Shown in pieces: positions 9,219 to 17,988 of a DNA stretch of 64,000 nt. Below the pieces are notes generated by a model. The model ran no database searches. It was not told where the DNA came from and worked only from the letters and a program-made list of their open reading frames with translations. A program made the position numbers and the translations under genes. Position 1 is the first letter of the stretch; each line of letters opens with the position of its first letter. The stretch comes from Halostella pelagica (lineage in GTDB: Archaea > Halobacteriota > Halobacteria > Halobacteriales > Natronoarchaeaceae): NCBI GenBank assembly GCA_005954745.1, contig CP040678.1, forward strand, positions 930,001 to 994,000, written 5' to 3'.

Positions 9219-9701
9219 ATGAACAAGCGAGGACACGTACTGAACGCGATACTTCTCAGCATCGGTCTCGGCTACCTGCTCGAACCGATCGGCGACGAGC
9301 GGACGTTTATCACTATCGTCGAGGTCGGCATCCCGGTCGTACTCGGTGCACTCTTCCCCGACGTCGACACGGCGTTCGGAAAACACCGCAAGACACTGCA
9401 CAACCTCCCGGTGCTCGGCGGGTTCGTCGCCTTTCCGTACTTCTTCGGAAATCTGGAGTTCGTCTGGATCGGCATCCTCACGCACTACGTGTTAGACCTC
9501 GCAGGCAGCAAGCGCGGCATCGCCTTCTTCTACCCGTACACGAAGGAGTACGGCCTCCCGACGGGCGTCGCAGTCAGCAGCGACCACGCGGAGATAGCGA
9601 CGGTGATCGTGACAGGCGTCGAACTCGTCGCTGCCGGGCTGATACTGTATCGCGTCCCCCAGGCCGGGTTAGAGCTGGGGCGACAGATAATCGGGATCTG
9701 A
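9219..9701 (+). CDS. Membrane-bound metal-dependent hydrolase (YdjM/DUF457 type)
   Basis: Integral membrane protein of 160 aa with about four hydrophobic segments. It has the acidic/His motifs of the DUF457 family: an N-terminal KRGHVLNAI, GALFPDVDTAFGKHR (DxD and His) and ILTHYVLDLAGS (His and Asp). These residues line a predicted metal site in the family, but no substrate is established. ATG at 9219 is preferred over an upstream GTG at 9183 because it begins the conserved MNKRGH segment. It follows pncC by 45 nt. Confidence 0.8.
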   Translation: MNKRGHVLNAILLSIGLGYLLEPIGDERTFITIVEVGIPVVLGALFPDVDTAFGKHRKTLHNLPVLGGFVAFPYFFGNLEFVWIGILTHYVLDLAGSKRGIAFFYPYTKEYGLPTGVAVSSDHAEIATVIVTGVELVAAGLILYRVPQAGLELGRQIIGI

Positions 9702-9734
9702 GAAACGGCGGCTGCGACCGTCGCGAACGGCGCT

Positions 9735-10541
9735 CTATCCGATGTACCGGAGGTCCTCGTCGGTCGGGACGTCCATCGACTGCTGTTGTTCCATCTCCTG
9801 GATCTTGCTGATGACTTCCTCCATCTCGTCGGCACGCTCCTCTAACGTTTCGTAGTCGAGTTCGAATCCGAGGAGCTCTTCGAGCGTTTCGAGGACGGCC
9901 CGTGCGCTCTTCGGGTCGACGAGGTAGCCGCTCGTCTCGCCCATCAGGCAGGCGGCGTCGAACTCGCGGCGACGGCCCAGTCCGAGCAGCAGGCCGGAAA
10001 CGCCGACGATACCGCCGGCGGGTTCGTCCTCTCGGAACTCGACACCAACCCCTTCGAGGTCGTCTTTCAGGTCCTCGTTGGCCGCCGCGCCGAGGACGTC
10101 GTACTCCTCGATGAGTTCGCCGGTCGGGACGCCGCCGAGTGCGAACAGTTCGGAGACGCCGAACTCGTCGGCGATGTCGAGAAACGCCGACGACAGCCGA
10201 TAGTGACCGATGTTGTCCTGCGCCTGGTGGTCGCCGGTGAGTACGAGAAGGTCCCGGCCCCCGATATCGCCGTCACCATCGTCCGCCTGCGTCTCCGACG
10301 CGTTCCCGACTTCGATGGCGTGGAACTCGGCGCAGGTCAGTTCGGCGATGCCCGCCTCGTCGATGTCGACTTGCGGTGGGAAATGTTCGGAGTACACCTG
10401 CCTGACGAGCGTACTATCGAGCTCTTCGAGAAGATGCTCGGCGGCGAGTTTGCCGACGTGCCCGACGCCGGGCAGCCCTTCGACGAGTACGGGGTCCGAT
10501 AGTTCGACCTCGTCGACCGTCTCGATATCGAGTTCGTCCAT
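9735..10541 (-). CDS. PAC2-family proteasome assembly chaperone homologue
   Basis: 268 aa. It begins with the PAC2 signature SDPVLVEGLPGVGHVGKLAAEH and contains LLVLTGDHQAQD, ALGGVPTGELIEEYDV and CLMGETSGYLVDPKSA. The C-terminal 60 residues form a Glu-rich coiled coil ending MDVPTDEDLRYIG. Archaeal PAC2 proteins resemble eukaryotic Pba/PAC chaperones of 20S proteasome assembly. It is the last gene of the rpl44e operon, 5 nt after nop10. Confidence 0.9.
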   Translation of the reverse strand: MDELDIETVDEVELSDPVLVEGLPGVGHVGKLAAEHLLEELDSTLVRQVYSEHFPPQVDIDEAGIAELTCAEFHAIEVGNASETQADDGDGDIGGRDLLVLTGDHQAQDNIGHYRLSSAFLDIADEFGVSELFALGGVPTGELIEEYDVLGAAANEDLKDDLEGVGVEFREDEPAGGIVGVSGLLLGLGRRREFDAACLMGETSGYLVDPKSARAVLETLEELLGFELDYETLEERADEMEEVISKIQEMEQQQSMDVPTDEDLRYIG

Positions 10542-10546
10542 ACGGC

Positions 10547-10729
10547 TTACTCGCGGGCGCGCCGCTTAAGAGCGCGTCGGTACTCGCCGTACCGGTCTTC
10601 GGGACTGAACGGCGCTGGCGCGGAGTTCACCGCGTCTGCTCCGCAGTCGGGACAGGTTTCGGAGAGCGTGTACACCGGGCGGTCGTGTTCGGTCTCCCAG
10701 GTCGAACACACCCGGATGTCGGATCTCAT
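10547..10729 (-). CDS. nop10: H/ACA RNP protein Nop10
   Basis: 60-aa subunit of the H/ACA small RNP that guides pseudouridylation of rRNA (partners Cbf5, L7Ae, Gar1). It has the archaeal Nop10 Zn-ribbon pattern ([11 protein letters not shown]), the linker [16 protein letters not shown] and a short basic helix. The start overlaps the aIF2-alpha stop by 4 nt (ATGA), in the conserved archaeal order. Confidence 0.95.
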   Translation of the reverse strand: MRSDIRVCSTWETEHDRPVYTLSETCPDCGADAVNSAPAPFSPEDRYGEYRRALKRRARE

Positions 10730-11526
10730 TCGTCGTCGGAGCGACGCTCGCGGTGGAAGCTACCCGTGCCGCCGAACTCGGACACTCTGTCGGCGGCGCG
10801 CTGTGCGCTCGCCTCTAGCTGGTCCTCGGCCGTGTTGTAGTTCGGGGCCTGAACGCGGATGCGGTACTCCGGCGCGCCGACGTAGGTGACTTCGAGGTCG
10901 ACCTCGTCGGGGACCTCTCCGTTCCCTTCGGCGGCCTGGAGACTCTCCTTGATGGCGTCAACGCCGTCGCCGTCGGGACACTCGAGGTCGACGTACCCCG
11001 TCACCTTGACGTAGGGGACGGAGACGTTCTCCCGCGCCGTCTCGACTATCGCGTCCAGTTCGTCGTCGCTGAGGTCGGTCTCTTCGAGCGCCTCCTCGCC
11101 GTGGATGGCGGCCTGCTCGAAGCCCTGATAGAGGCTGCCGTGAGCCGCGAGCAGTTCGTTGGCGATAGCGCCGTACGTCTCGTCGTCGATGTCCTCGCCG
11201 AAGGCCAGTTCCATCCAGTTGTCGGCCTTCTGCTCGTTTTTCCACTCCTGTATCTTGTCGGAGTGTTGGTGGTCGTTTACGTCTTTCAGGGACAGGTCGA
11301 TCTGCTGGGATTCCGTATCGACGTCAAGCACTTTGCAGACGACGGTCTGGCCCTCTCGGACGTGGTCGCGGACGTTCTTGATCCACCCGCTTGCGACTTC
11401 GCTGATGTGGATGAGACCGCGCTTGTCCTCGTACTCCTCGAGGTCGACGAAGACGCCGAAGTCTTCTATCTCGTCTATCTTGCCGACGACGAGCTCCCCG
11501 TTTTCGGGCCAGCCGCTGAACTTCAT
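10726..11526 (-). CDS. eif2a: Translation initiation factor aIF2 subunit alpha
   Basis: 266 aa. An N-terminal S1/OB domain ([20 protein letters not shown], then [21 protein letters not shown]) is followed by the helical domain and the C-terminal alpha/beta domain ([18 protein letters not shown]). It is the subunit of the aIF2 heterotrimer that stabilises initiator Met-tRNA binding. Its start overlaps the S27e stop and its stop overlaps the nop10 start, so it is translationally coupled on both sides. Confidence 0.97.
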   Translation of the reverse strand: MKFSGWPENGELVVGKIDEIEDFGVFVDLEEYEDKRGLIHISEVASGWIKNVRDHVREGQTVVCKVLDVDTESQQIDLSLKDVNDHQHSDKIQEWKNEQKADNWMELAFGEDIDDETYGAIANELLAAHGSLYQGFEQAAIHGEEALEETDLSDDELDAIVETARENVSVPYVKVTGYVDLECPDGDGVDAIKESLQAAEGNGEVPDEVDLEVTYVGAPEYRIRVQAPNYNTAEDQLEASAQRAADRVSEFGGTGSFHRERRSDDE

Positions 11527-11741
11527 CGTGCTTCGACCGCCTCGTCAGCGTCCGACTTGCTGCTCGACTCGCGGTGCTCGACGGTGTCGACGACCTCGCC
11601 CTCGTAGTCGGCCTTCCCGCCGGTCGGCCGTGCGAGCGTGTGACCGCAGACGGCACACGACACTTCGGTCGAGGCCTTCTCGAAGACGGTCTGTTCGTTC
11701 TCGCAGTCCGGGCATCGTACGGTGTGGAAGCTTCCTGGCAT
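11523..11741 (-). CDS. rps27e: 30S ribosomal protein S27e
   Basis: 72 aa. A Zn ribbon of CPDC (residues 10-13) and CAVC is followed by the signature [19 protein letters not shown]. The C-terminal tail of about 15 residues is acidic and Ser-rich, a haloarchaeal extension. It lies 3 nt after rpl44e and overlaps aIF2-alpha by 4 nt. Confidence 0.97.
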   Translation of the reverse strand: MPGSFHTVRCPDCENEQTVFEKASTEVSCAVCGHTLARPTGGKADYEGEVVDTVEHRESSSKSDADEAVEAR

Positions 11742-11744
11742 GGT

Positions 11745-12026
11745 TTAGTCGGTAAGTTCGAGTCGTCCGGCGCGCCATCCCTCGCGGAGGTGGGCCTGGC
11801 CGCAGTCGCCGCAGCGGTACTTCAGGTCCGTCTTCTTCGTGGGCTTGTCCCCACCGGGGACTTTCGAGAACCGACCGCGGTTCCCGATCCCTTTCTCGCC
11901 TTCCTTCTGCTTCCGGTCGTCCCACTTCATACCGGTGGAACGGCCGCCTCGGACCTTCTCGACTTCGTGTTCGTTGTGTTCGTTACAGTGCGGGCAATAC
12001 GTGTTGAAACGTCGAGGCATCTCCAT
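11745..12026 (-). CDS. rpl44e: 50S ribosomal protein L44e
   Basis: 93 aa. It contains CPHC (residues 11-14) and CGDC (about 72-75), which together bind one Zn, and the invariant [19 protein letters not shown]. It sits near the E site of the large subunit. The first ATG is kept because characterised haloarchaeal L44e proteins begin two residues before MPRRF, as here. It is the first gene of the operon running down to PAC2. Confidence 0.97.
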   Translation of the reverse strand: MEMPRRFNTYCPHCNEHNEHEVEKVRGGRSTGMKWDDRKQKEGEKGIGNRGRFSKVPGGDKPTKKTDLKYRCGDCGQAHLREGWRAGRLELTD

Positions 12027-12060
12027 AGATATCTACCTTACGGGCAGTTACGGAGCGTCG

Positions 12061-12067
12061 TTTAAAA
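12061..12067 (-). promoter_or_regulatory. TATA box of the rpl44e operon
   Basis: Minus-strand TTTTAAA about 38 nt upstream of the L44e ATG at 12026, predicting a leader of about 10 nt. Confidence 0.55.
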
Positions 12068-12225
12068 CCCGTTTGGTTCGTGTCGGCCAACGGTGCAGAC
12101 GTGCGGTCACGTCGCCGTCAGGTGTCGGGCGTACAGTCGCGTTTTCACGCACTGATAGCACGATTACGTGTGGTCTGGAGTGTGACGAATTGGAAACGCT
12201 CCTCCAATTGCGCCCCTTCGAAGCG

Positions 12226-12232
12226 CTTAATG
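12226..12232 (+). promoter_or_regulatory. TATA-like box for the HAH_0734-like gene
   Basis: CTTAATG centred 27 nt before the ATG at 12256 (leaderless spacing); it decides that start over upstream in-frame candidates. Confidence 0.45.
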
Positions 12233-12255
12233 GGATATCCTCCGAACACGTGCGC

Positions 12256-12522
12256 ATGAAGCGACTCATCGTGTCGGGCGACCCGGGGATCCGCAAGGAC
12301 GCCATCATCGAGTACGACGGCGAGGAGCAGATCGTCTTTCAGATCAACCGGCAGGGCGAGTGGCACGGTCCCGAAGAACCGCAGATCTGGTGTATCATCG
12401 GAACCGAGGACGAGCGAGAGGCCTTCGAGACGCGCGATTACATCCCCCACTGGCTCGACGTCGAACGGATCGAATCCGAGGCGTTAGACGTCGTGAAAGC
12501 CAAAAGCGACCTCTCTGTCTGA
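12256..12522 (+). CDS. HAH_0734-family small protein
   Basis: Acidic soluble protein of 88 aa that I recognise as the haloarchaeal HAH_0734 family: it starts MKRLIVSGDPGIRKDAIIEY, with INRQGEWHGPEEPQIWC in the middle and DYIPHWLDVERI near the end. No function is known. It is divergent from rpl44e (230 nt apart) and convergent with the YYY membrane protein. Confidence 0.8.
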   Translation: MKRLIVSGDPGIRKDAIIEYDGEEQIVFQINRQGEWHGPEEPQIWCIIGTEDEREAFETRDYIPHWLDVERIESEALDVVKAKSDLSV

Positions 12523-12554
12523 GCCGTTCGGTCGGTCGAAACAGCGGCAACACT

Positions 12555-15299
12555 CTACGCTACGGAACGATCCGCGCTCTCCTGCAGTTCCGACTGGTCC
12601 ACCCGGAAGATGACGACGAACGGGTACTCCTTCGCTTTCGTGATTCCCGGGTCTTCGTGAAGGTCCCGCGTCCCGTAGCGCTGGCGCTCCTCCGGGCCCA
12701 TGTAGATGTACGTGACGTCGTACTTCCGGAGGAGTGCGGCGCGGTCGGCGGCGGACCCAGTGTAGATCGTCTCGACCTCCTCGACGCGCTGTCGGTACGG
12801 TTCCGCGCCGCGATAGCCGACCTCGTGGTTCCAGCCGGCGACGGTCGGCAGTCCGGTGAGACTCGACGCGGGGTTCGCCCACTCGTAGATGGACGTGCCC
12901 GGCGCGGAGACGATGTGGGGCTGTCCCTCCCGCTCGTCGAGCCACGCGATGGCGGCCGCTTCTTTCGCGTGGTGGTCGGCGACGTACGCCGTTCCGTCCA
13001 GCGTGGGGTCTTCGGTGCCGCTCTCGAACTGGGTATCGACGACGAAGCCGCTGTACAGCGACAGCGACGCCAGCAGGACGACGGCGAGCAGCGACGCCGT
13101 CGCGCCGCCGGCCGTCACCTCGACGGTCGGGCTGCCGCCATCTGACGATTTTTCGGCCGCTCCGCCGGCCGAGCGGCCCGCTCTCGGAACGGCCGTCGCC
13201 GCGCGGTGCCACAGAGCCCGGACCGTCGCCACCAGGGGTGCCCGGTCGGCGAGCATGACGCCCGCAGCGGTCCCCCAGAGTATCCACACCTGTATGTAGA
13301 TCTTGAACACAGTGTTCAGCCGACCGGGCCCGGCCTCCTCGACAACGTAGACGAACTCGACGAGCGTCGCCAGACCCAGTGCGCCGACGAGCAGGGCCGT
13401 CTCGTATCCGACGTCGCTCTCGGTTCGAAGCAGTATCCAGGCGACCAGCAAGACCGGACCGAACAGCGCCACGGCGGTCAGTTCGTACGGAGCCGTGACG
13501 AGAAAGAGGACGGCGACGGTCACCGCAAACAGCGTCGGTAACCGGTCCTCGATGCCGTCCCGGGCGAGCAGGTACGTCACGGTGACCGCAAGAAACGCCC
13601 CGTGGACGACCAACAGGCCCGCCGCGTTGCTCCGGTTCTCTGGGAGGAAGCCGACGCTCCGACCGCTCGCGGTCCCCGTGAAAAACGGAAGCGCGAACAG
13701 CACGCCCAGCGCCGTGACGGCGGCGGCCGCGGCGACGGCCGTTCCGACGCGGACCCCCTCGGAGCGGAGCGGGGAACCCCCGCGGAGCCGGTCGACCGCC
13801 GCCTCGGCGCGCCGGGGGAGTAGCGACGCCGGGTCGGCCGGCGCGAACGTCAGCGCTATCCACGTCAGGCCGCCCACTGCGGGGAAGCTCCACGTGTTGA
13901 TGACGGCGAGTAGACCGCCGAACGCGGGCACGGCGAGAAAGACCAGCGCGCGGCGACGGCGTTTCTCCGCTGCCGGGGTGAGCCAGTACTGGAACAAAAG
14001 CGCCGCGATCAGCAACAGGAACGGCGTGCTGACCATGTGCGCGTGGAGGTCGCCGTTGCGGAAGGCGAAGAAGGGGAACTCGTTGATGAAATGCCACTGG
14101 TCGCCATCGACGACCCGCCGGTCGATGATCCGACTGGCCGTCCAGTAGTAGAACGAATCCGGGCCGGCGGCGACGCTCGGGCGCTGGGCGACCTCTAGAC
14201 TGGCGACCGAGGCGAGCAGCTCTCCGGCCGCTCCCGGTAGTTTCCACACAAGCAGTCGGAGTGGCGTCGAGAGATTACTCGCCACCGCGACGAAGACGAC
14301 GGCGAACGCACCGGCGGTCCGGGGCGAGCGTTCGCGTGCAGCCGCGATGGCGCGTGCGAGTCCGTAGACGGTCGCCGCGAGCGTCCCGTAGACGCCGGCG
14401 AGCGCGAGGTTGTACGCGTACCGCGCGGGCGTCGCCGTCAGTTCCGTCAGTAGCGCGGCGAGCATGTGGCCGCCGTAGTAGTATTTCACCGGTTCGCCGG
14501 CGAACCACATGTCCTCCGGCGGGAGCGCGCTCGACCGGAGGAGCGACTTCAGCAGTCCGAAGTCGAGGAACTTCTCGCCGCCGCCGGGTTCGATGACCGG
14601 GTTGACCCCCCGGAGAGCGACGAGGAGGCCGAAAGCCAGGGTGAAAACGACGACTATCTCCCCGTACACCCCCCAGTTTACCGTGACACCCCGGTGCAAT
14701 GCCACCGCGGAGCCGACCCCGATGACGAGAATCCCGGCGGCCAGCGCGACCGGCCCGAACGTGACGTGTCCGACCCAGTAGCCGACCACGCCGAGGAGCG
14801 CCAGGGCGAACGGGAGAGCGATTCCCGCGCCTCGGTCGGCAAACCGGTCGAACACGAGCGCGGCGACCGGGAGCGCGAGTGCGCCGAGGCCGAGGAACGC
14901 GACGTACCAGCGAGCGATGTATCCGGTCTCTAGACGGAGGAAGTAGCGGGCGACGCGCTCGTCCGGCCACGCGCCGGCCAGTCCGGCGATAAGCGCGACG
15001 ACGGCTAGCCCCACGAGCGCCGGTTGGAGGTGCCGTACCCAGTCATCGAGCGCGTCCGTTCGCGCGGCCACGCCGGCACAGAGCGCGAGCACGCCGACGG
15101 CGGCGACGAACGCCGGCCACGCCAGAAGCGACAGGCCGAACCAGTAACAGAGCGCCGCCACGGCGACTGCACTCAGCGCCAGACCGGTCGCTTCGTCGTT
15201 CGACAGTCGCCGGTACAGCGCGACGAACGGACGCCCGACGGCGACGCCGAGGGCGAGATAAACCGCAATCCACGAGAGGACCGCGACGTACTGCATCAC
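12555..15299 (-). CDS. DUF2298 (YYY) multi-pass membrane protein
   Basis: Large integral membrane protein of 914 aa with a dense series of hydrophobic helices over the first 700 residues and a soluble C-terminal domain. The Chlor_Arch_YYY signature VKYYYGGHMLAALL is near residue 260. A soluble C-terminal part with YEWANPASSLTGLPTVAGW and YIYMGPEERQRYG resembles the periplasmic ends of GT-C glycosyltransferases, so a membrane glycosyltransferase role is possible (inference). Starts at 15299 and 15296 (MM) cannot be separated; a TTTACA box lies about 33 nt upstream. Confidence 0.85.
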   Translation of the reverse strand: MMQYVAVLSWIAVYLALGVAVGRPFVALYRRLSNDEATGLALSAVAVAALCYWFGLSLLAWPAFVAAVGVLALCAGVAARTDALDDWVRHLQPALVGLAVVALIAGLAGAWPDERVARYFLRLETGYIARWYVAFLGLGALALPVAALVFDRFADRGAGIALPFALALLGVVGYWVGHVTFGPVALAAGILVIGVGSAVALHRGVTVNWGVYGEIVVVFTLAFGLLVALRGVNPVIEPGGGEKFLDFGLLKSLLRSSALPPEDMWFAGEPVKYYYGGHMLAALLTELTATPARYAYNLALAGVYGTLAATVYGLARAIAAARERSPRTAGAFAVVFVAVASNLSTPLRLLVWKLPGAAGELLASVASLEVAQRPSVAAGPDSFYYWTASRIIDRRVVDGDQWHFINEFPFFAFRNGDLHAHMVSTPFLLLIAALLFQYWLTPAAEKRRRRALVFLAVPAFGGLLAVINTWSFPAVGGLTWIALTFAPADPASLLPRRAEAAVDRLRGGSPLRSEGVRVGTAVAAAAAVTALGVLFALPFFTGTASGRSVGFLPENRSNAAGLLVVHGAFLAVTVTYLLARDGIEDRLPTLFAVTVAVLFLVTAPYELTAVALFGPVLLVAWILLRTESDVGYETALLVGALGLATLVEFVYVVEEAGPGRLNTVFKIYIQVWILWGTAAGVMLADRAPLVATVRALWHRAATAVPRAGRSAGGAAEKSSDGGSPTVEVTAGGATASLLAVVLLASLSLYSGFVVDTQFESGTEDPTLDGTAYVADHHAKEAAAIAWLDEREGQPHIVSAPGTSIYEWANPASSLTGLPTVAGWNHEVGYRGAEPYRQRVEEVETIYTGSAADRAALLRKYDVTYIYMGPEERQRYGTRDLHEDPGITKAKEYPFVVIFRVDQSELQESADRSVA

Positions 15300-15445
15300 T
15301 CCGGAGAATGTAGGCCTCCGTGTAAACCCTTTCTCTTAGTGGTCGGACCCGTGCCGATAACCGTACTCGCCGTCTGTCAGCGGGTGGTCTGTTCCGAACA
15401 GCGTCGGCCGAGTTCATCCGACCGGGCGGACACGTTCGGACAGCG

Positions 15446-16015
15446 CTACTCCCGGTCGGAAACAGCCTCGACGACTGCGTCGGTCTCCGCGACTGACGCG
15501 AACTCCCCTTGCAAATGCGCGAGGGCGGTGCGATGCACTGTTTCCGGGTCGAACTGCTCGCCGTCGAGCGTCCGCCCGAACGAGGCCGTCGCGTCACGCA
15601 CGAGGTGTACGTCGAACCCGCGGTTCTCCGCCATGCGCGTCGTCGTTGATACGCAGTGGTCTGTCGTCAGCCCGCAGACGACGAGCGTTTCGTACCCCCG
15701 CTCGCGTAGCCACGATTCCAGACCTGTGTCGACGAACGCGCCGTTGACCCGTTTGACGAACTCGACCTCGCCGTCGCGCCGTTCGAGTCCTCGCTTGAAC
15801 CGGTACCCGGGTTCGTCACTGCGGAGCGGTGACGTCGGTTCCGCGGAATCGTGGCGGACGTGTACGACGGGGAGTCCGCGCTCGCGCCACGTCTCGAGTA
15901 ACCGGGCGGCGTTTCTTTCGGCGTCCGGATTGTTGCGCGTCCCCCACTGCGAGTCGTCGAACCCCCGCTGGAAATCAACGAGGAGGAGAACCGGTTGCTC
16001 ACTGGTCCCGAACAT
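15446..16015 (-). CDS. Isochorismatase-like cysteine hydrolase
   Basis: 189 aa. The catalytic triad of the family is visible: Asp in [10 protein letters not shown], Lys in [15 protein letters not shown] and the nucleophilic Cys in [15 protein letters not shown]. Relatives hydrolyse amides (nicotinamide, N-carbamoylsarcosine, ureido acids) or isochorismate; the substrate is not predictable. Its ATG overlaps the TGA of the YqcI/YcgG gene by one base (TGATG), so the two proteins are almost certainly co-translated. Confidence 0.88.
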   Translation of the reverse strand: MFGTSEQPVLLLVDFQRGFDDSQWGTRNNPDAERNAARLLETWRERGLPVVHVRHDSAEPTSPLRSDEPGYRFKRGLERRDGEVEFVKRVNGAFVDTGLESWLRERGYETLVVCGLTTDHCVSTTTRMAENRGFDVHLVRDATASFGRTLDGEQFDPETVHRTALAHLQGEFASVAETDAVVEAVSDRE

Positions 16016-16884
16016 CAGTGGTCGACCCCTGGAAGCGTTACGGCTTCAGACTGCCGAGAAGGGTCGCGCAACAGCTCCGACTTCGGATGCTCTCGGGTGA
16101 TGTCGATAGGACACTCGTCCGGTGCCTGGTCCGGGTCCTCTGACAGCATATACTGGGGCCATTCGCGGTCGCCCTCGACGCCCCAGTCGCCGAGATCGGC
16201 GTGCGGACAGACGCCGTCGTACTCTTCGAGACGGCCCTGGATCACGTCTCTGGCGTGTCGCCCCGCCTCCGTCTCTGCCGTTACGTTCAGCTGTTCGAAC
16301 AGCGCTCGCGGCTGAAAGGTGATCTCCAGCCCGACCGGACAGTACCGGCTGTTTCGCTTCTCGTAGAACGGCGCTCGGCAGGTCGGAAACATCGGCTCGC
16401 CGCCGAAGCAGAACTCCCAGTACGGGTCGTCGGGGTCAGTCGTGATATCCTCTGGCCACGGTTCCGGGTCGTGAACGTGGAGAAACTGCAGGATGTGCCA
16501 CAGCCGCTCGTGATACTTCGCCTCCCCGAGTTCCCGTTCAGGTGGCCTGAAAAACGCGACCAGCGACGCACGGTCGCTGTGGTCCTGATAGGTATCGAGA
16601 TAGTCGAGCAGCGTCCGCCCCAGACCGAGTAGCGCGTCCTTGTGAGTCGTCGAGGGGACTGCGGTGTACAGCGGGTCTCCGTTTTCGACTGATTCGACCC
16701 CGAAAAAGCAGGGAAACGGCGAACCGTTCCGCTCGCCCAACAGCCCGTCCCGGAACGAGTTCCAGTGGTCGGCGACCCAATCGGGAGCGTCGCCGGTGTC
16801 GACGCGCTCCGCAACGGTTGCCTGGTCCTGTAGGCTACCGACTATCTGCCCCGTCATAGTAGCCTGAAAGTGCTCTACTCGCAT
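16015..16884 (-). CDS. YqcI/YcgG-family protein (GntA-like)
   Basis: 289 aa. It has the family motifs [10 protein letters not shown] (FPC near residue 60), [38 protein letters not shown] and a C-terminal [20 protein letters not shown]. From memory, the family includes GntA, a heme-dependent N-hydroxylase of guanitoxin biosynthesis; conserved His/Cys residues here could serve a heme, but that is inference. It begins 27 nt after the MOSC gene and is coupled to the cysteine hydrolase, suggesting a three-gene unit. No TATA box is obvious directly upstream. Confidence 0.78.
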   Translation of the reverse strand: MRVEHFQATMTGQIVGSLQDQATVAERVDTGDAPDWVADHWNSFRDGLLGERNGSPFPCFFGVESVENGDPLYTAVPSTTHKDALLGLGRTLLDYLDTYQDHSDRASLVAFFRPPERELGEAKYHERLWHILQFLHVHDPEPWPEDITTDPDDPYWEFCFGGEPMFPTCRAPFYEKRNSRYCPVGLEITFQPRALFEQLNVTAETEAGRHARDVIQGRLEEYDGVCPHADLGDWGVEGDREWPQYMLSEDPDQAPDECPIDITREHPKSELLRDPSRQSEAVTLPGVDH

Positions 16885-16911
16885 TTATCCGTCGGTTTTG
16901 ACAGTTACGCG

Positions 16912-17370
16912 CTACAGGGGACGAACGTCGTCGCCGACGCGAACCCGGCCGCCGTCGATGATCCGACACCGCAGTCCACCGCGGTGAACGAGCGCCTCGC
17001 GGACGCCCTGTGTTTCGAGGTGGCGCTCCAGATACGAGCACGGTTCGCACAGCTCTGTCCCGACGCACACCGCCTCGCCGACGCGGAACCTGCGGTCTAC
17101 GAAGTGGTTGAGCCGAACGCCTTCGGTGGTAATATTTCGCCGGTGCACTCCCGCTTCGAGTTCGATCCCGTAGTCGCGCTCGACGGCGGCGAGAGCCTCG
17201 TGTTCGATGAGCGTCAGGTCGCTTCCCGACCGCTCGGCGAACGTGCCTTCTTCGACGAAATATCGGTCGCCTCGGAGGCCGGCGTCGGCGACAGCCTCCG
17301 CTCGCTCGTGCGACTCCGGTTCGGCCCCTTGCTCCGGCGCAGTGTGAATCGACTGAACTCGACCACTCAT
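16912..17370 (-). CDS. MOSC-domain protein
   Basis: Stand-alone MOSC domain of 152 aa. Typical elements: GLRGDRYF near residues 31-38, LTLIEHEAL, RRNITTEGVRLNHFVDRRFRVGEA and GTELCEPCSYLERHL, whose first Cys is the expected molybdenum-cofactor ligand. MOSC proteins such as YiiM/YcbX/mARC reduce N-hydroxylated compounds. A TATA box (CTTATAT, 17394-17400) lies 27 nt upstream, so this is the first gene of a leaderless MOSC - YqcI/YcgG - hydrolase transcript. Confidence 0.85.
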   Translation of the reverse strand: MSGRVQSIHTAPEQGAEPESHERAEAVADAGLRGDRYFVEEGTFAERSGSDLTLIEHEALAAVERDYGIELEAGVHRRNITTEGVRLNHFVDRRFRVGEAVCVGTELCEPCSYLERHLETQGVREALVHRGGLRCRIIDGGRVRVGDDVRPL

Positions 17371-17393
17371 ACCAGTGATCGGTACGGGTCGAT

Positions 17394-17400
17394 CTTATAT
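17394..17400 (-). promoter_or_regulatory. TATA box of the MOSC operon
   Basis: CTTATAT on the plus strand (ATATAAG on minus), centred 27 nt before the MOSC ATG at 17370. Confidence 0.6.
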
Positions 17401-17439
17401 CTGACCGTGAAAGGAGACCTCGTCCGAACGGTACGCTAC

Positions 17440-17520
17440 GGTAGCGACTGACAGTCGATGGAGATCTGATCGCACGACGGCTGGGCGATCAGTGTATGAA
17501 TCGTTTCAGTTGTTGCTACC
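17440..17520. repeat. Palindromic interspersed repeat, copy A
   Basis: 81-bp element bounded by near-perfect inverted ends (GGTAGCGAC and GTTGCTACC) with an internal inverted pair CTGATCGC / GCGATCAG. Its central 64 bases align without gaps to copy C (62921-62990). The right end overlaps the last 15 bases of methylglyoxal synthase including its stop codon. Confidence 0.7.
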
Positions 17521-17898
17521 CTGTCCGTGCTCCCGCCGCAGACCGTCGAGGACGTACTCCGCGGAGGTGCGCGTCGTCGCAAGCGGCGTGTCGTGGACGT
17601 CGCAGATCCGTAGCAACGCAGTGATATCCGGCTCGTGAGGTTGCGCGGTCAGCGGGTCCCGCAGAAAGATGATCGCGTCGATGCGCCCCTTGGCGACTTC
17701 GGCACCGATCATCATATCGCCCCCGAGCGGCCCCGACGCCTTCCGTTCGACGTCGAGGCCCGTTTCCTCGATCACACGCTTGCCGGTCGTCCCGGTGGCG
17801 ATCAGTTCGAACGATTCCAGCGTCTCGTCGTACTCAGTCGCCAGGTCGATGAGTTCCGGTTTCTCGTCGTCGTGTGCGATGAGCGCAACGCGTGTCAT
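17506..17898 (-). CDS. mgsA: Methylglyoxal synthase
   Basis: Converts dihydroxyacetone phosphate to methylglyoxal and phosphate. 130 aa with [18 protein letters not shown] (active-site His), [17 protein letters not shown] (phosphate-binding), [17 protein letters not shown] (catalytic Asp) and [20 protein letters not shown] (His and Asp). The final residues GSNN and the stop are encoded within repeat copy A, so the C-terminus has been re-set by that element. It is divergent from the glycosyltransferase at 17989. Confidence 0.95.
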   Translation of the reverse strand: MTRVALIAHDDEKPELIDLATEYDETLESFELIATGTTGKRVIEETGLDVERKASGPLGGDMMIGAEVAKGRIDAIIFLRDPLTAQPHEPDITALLRICDVHDTPLATTRTSAEYVLDGLRREHGQGSNN

Positions 17899-17956
17899 AC
17901 TGTCACAGTCGTTCGGGCGATAGATAGGCGTTCGGTGCTGGGCGTTTACCGAATCA

Positions 17957-17962
17957 TTTTAC
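17957..17962 (+). promoter_or_regulatory. TATA-like box for the glycosyltransferase
   Basis: TTTTAC centred about 29 nt before the ATG at 17989. Confidence 0.45.
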
Positions 17963-17988
17963 TCATCCCGGCCGCCTCATGCTGGTAG

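Noticed and set aside
12183-12211. Small inverted repeat AATTGG/CCAATT before the HAH_0734-like gene as an operator
   Set aside because: Arms of six bases separated by 11 bases are expected by chance in this region; no position-specific support.
12484-14247. Minus-strand frame of 587 codons
   Set aside because: Lies in another frame of the YYY membrane protein; Arg-rich, no hydrophobic helices, typical GC-rich shadow.
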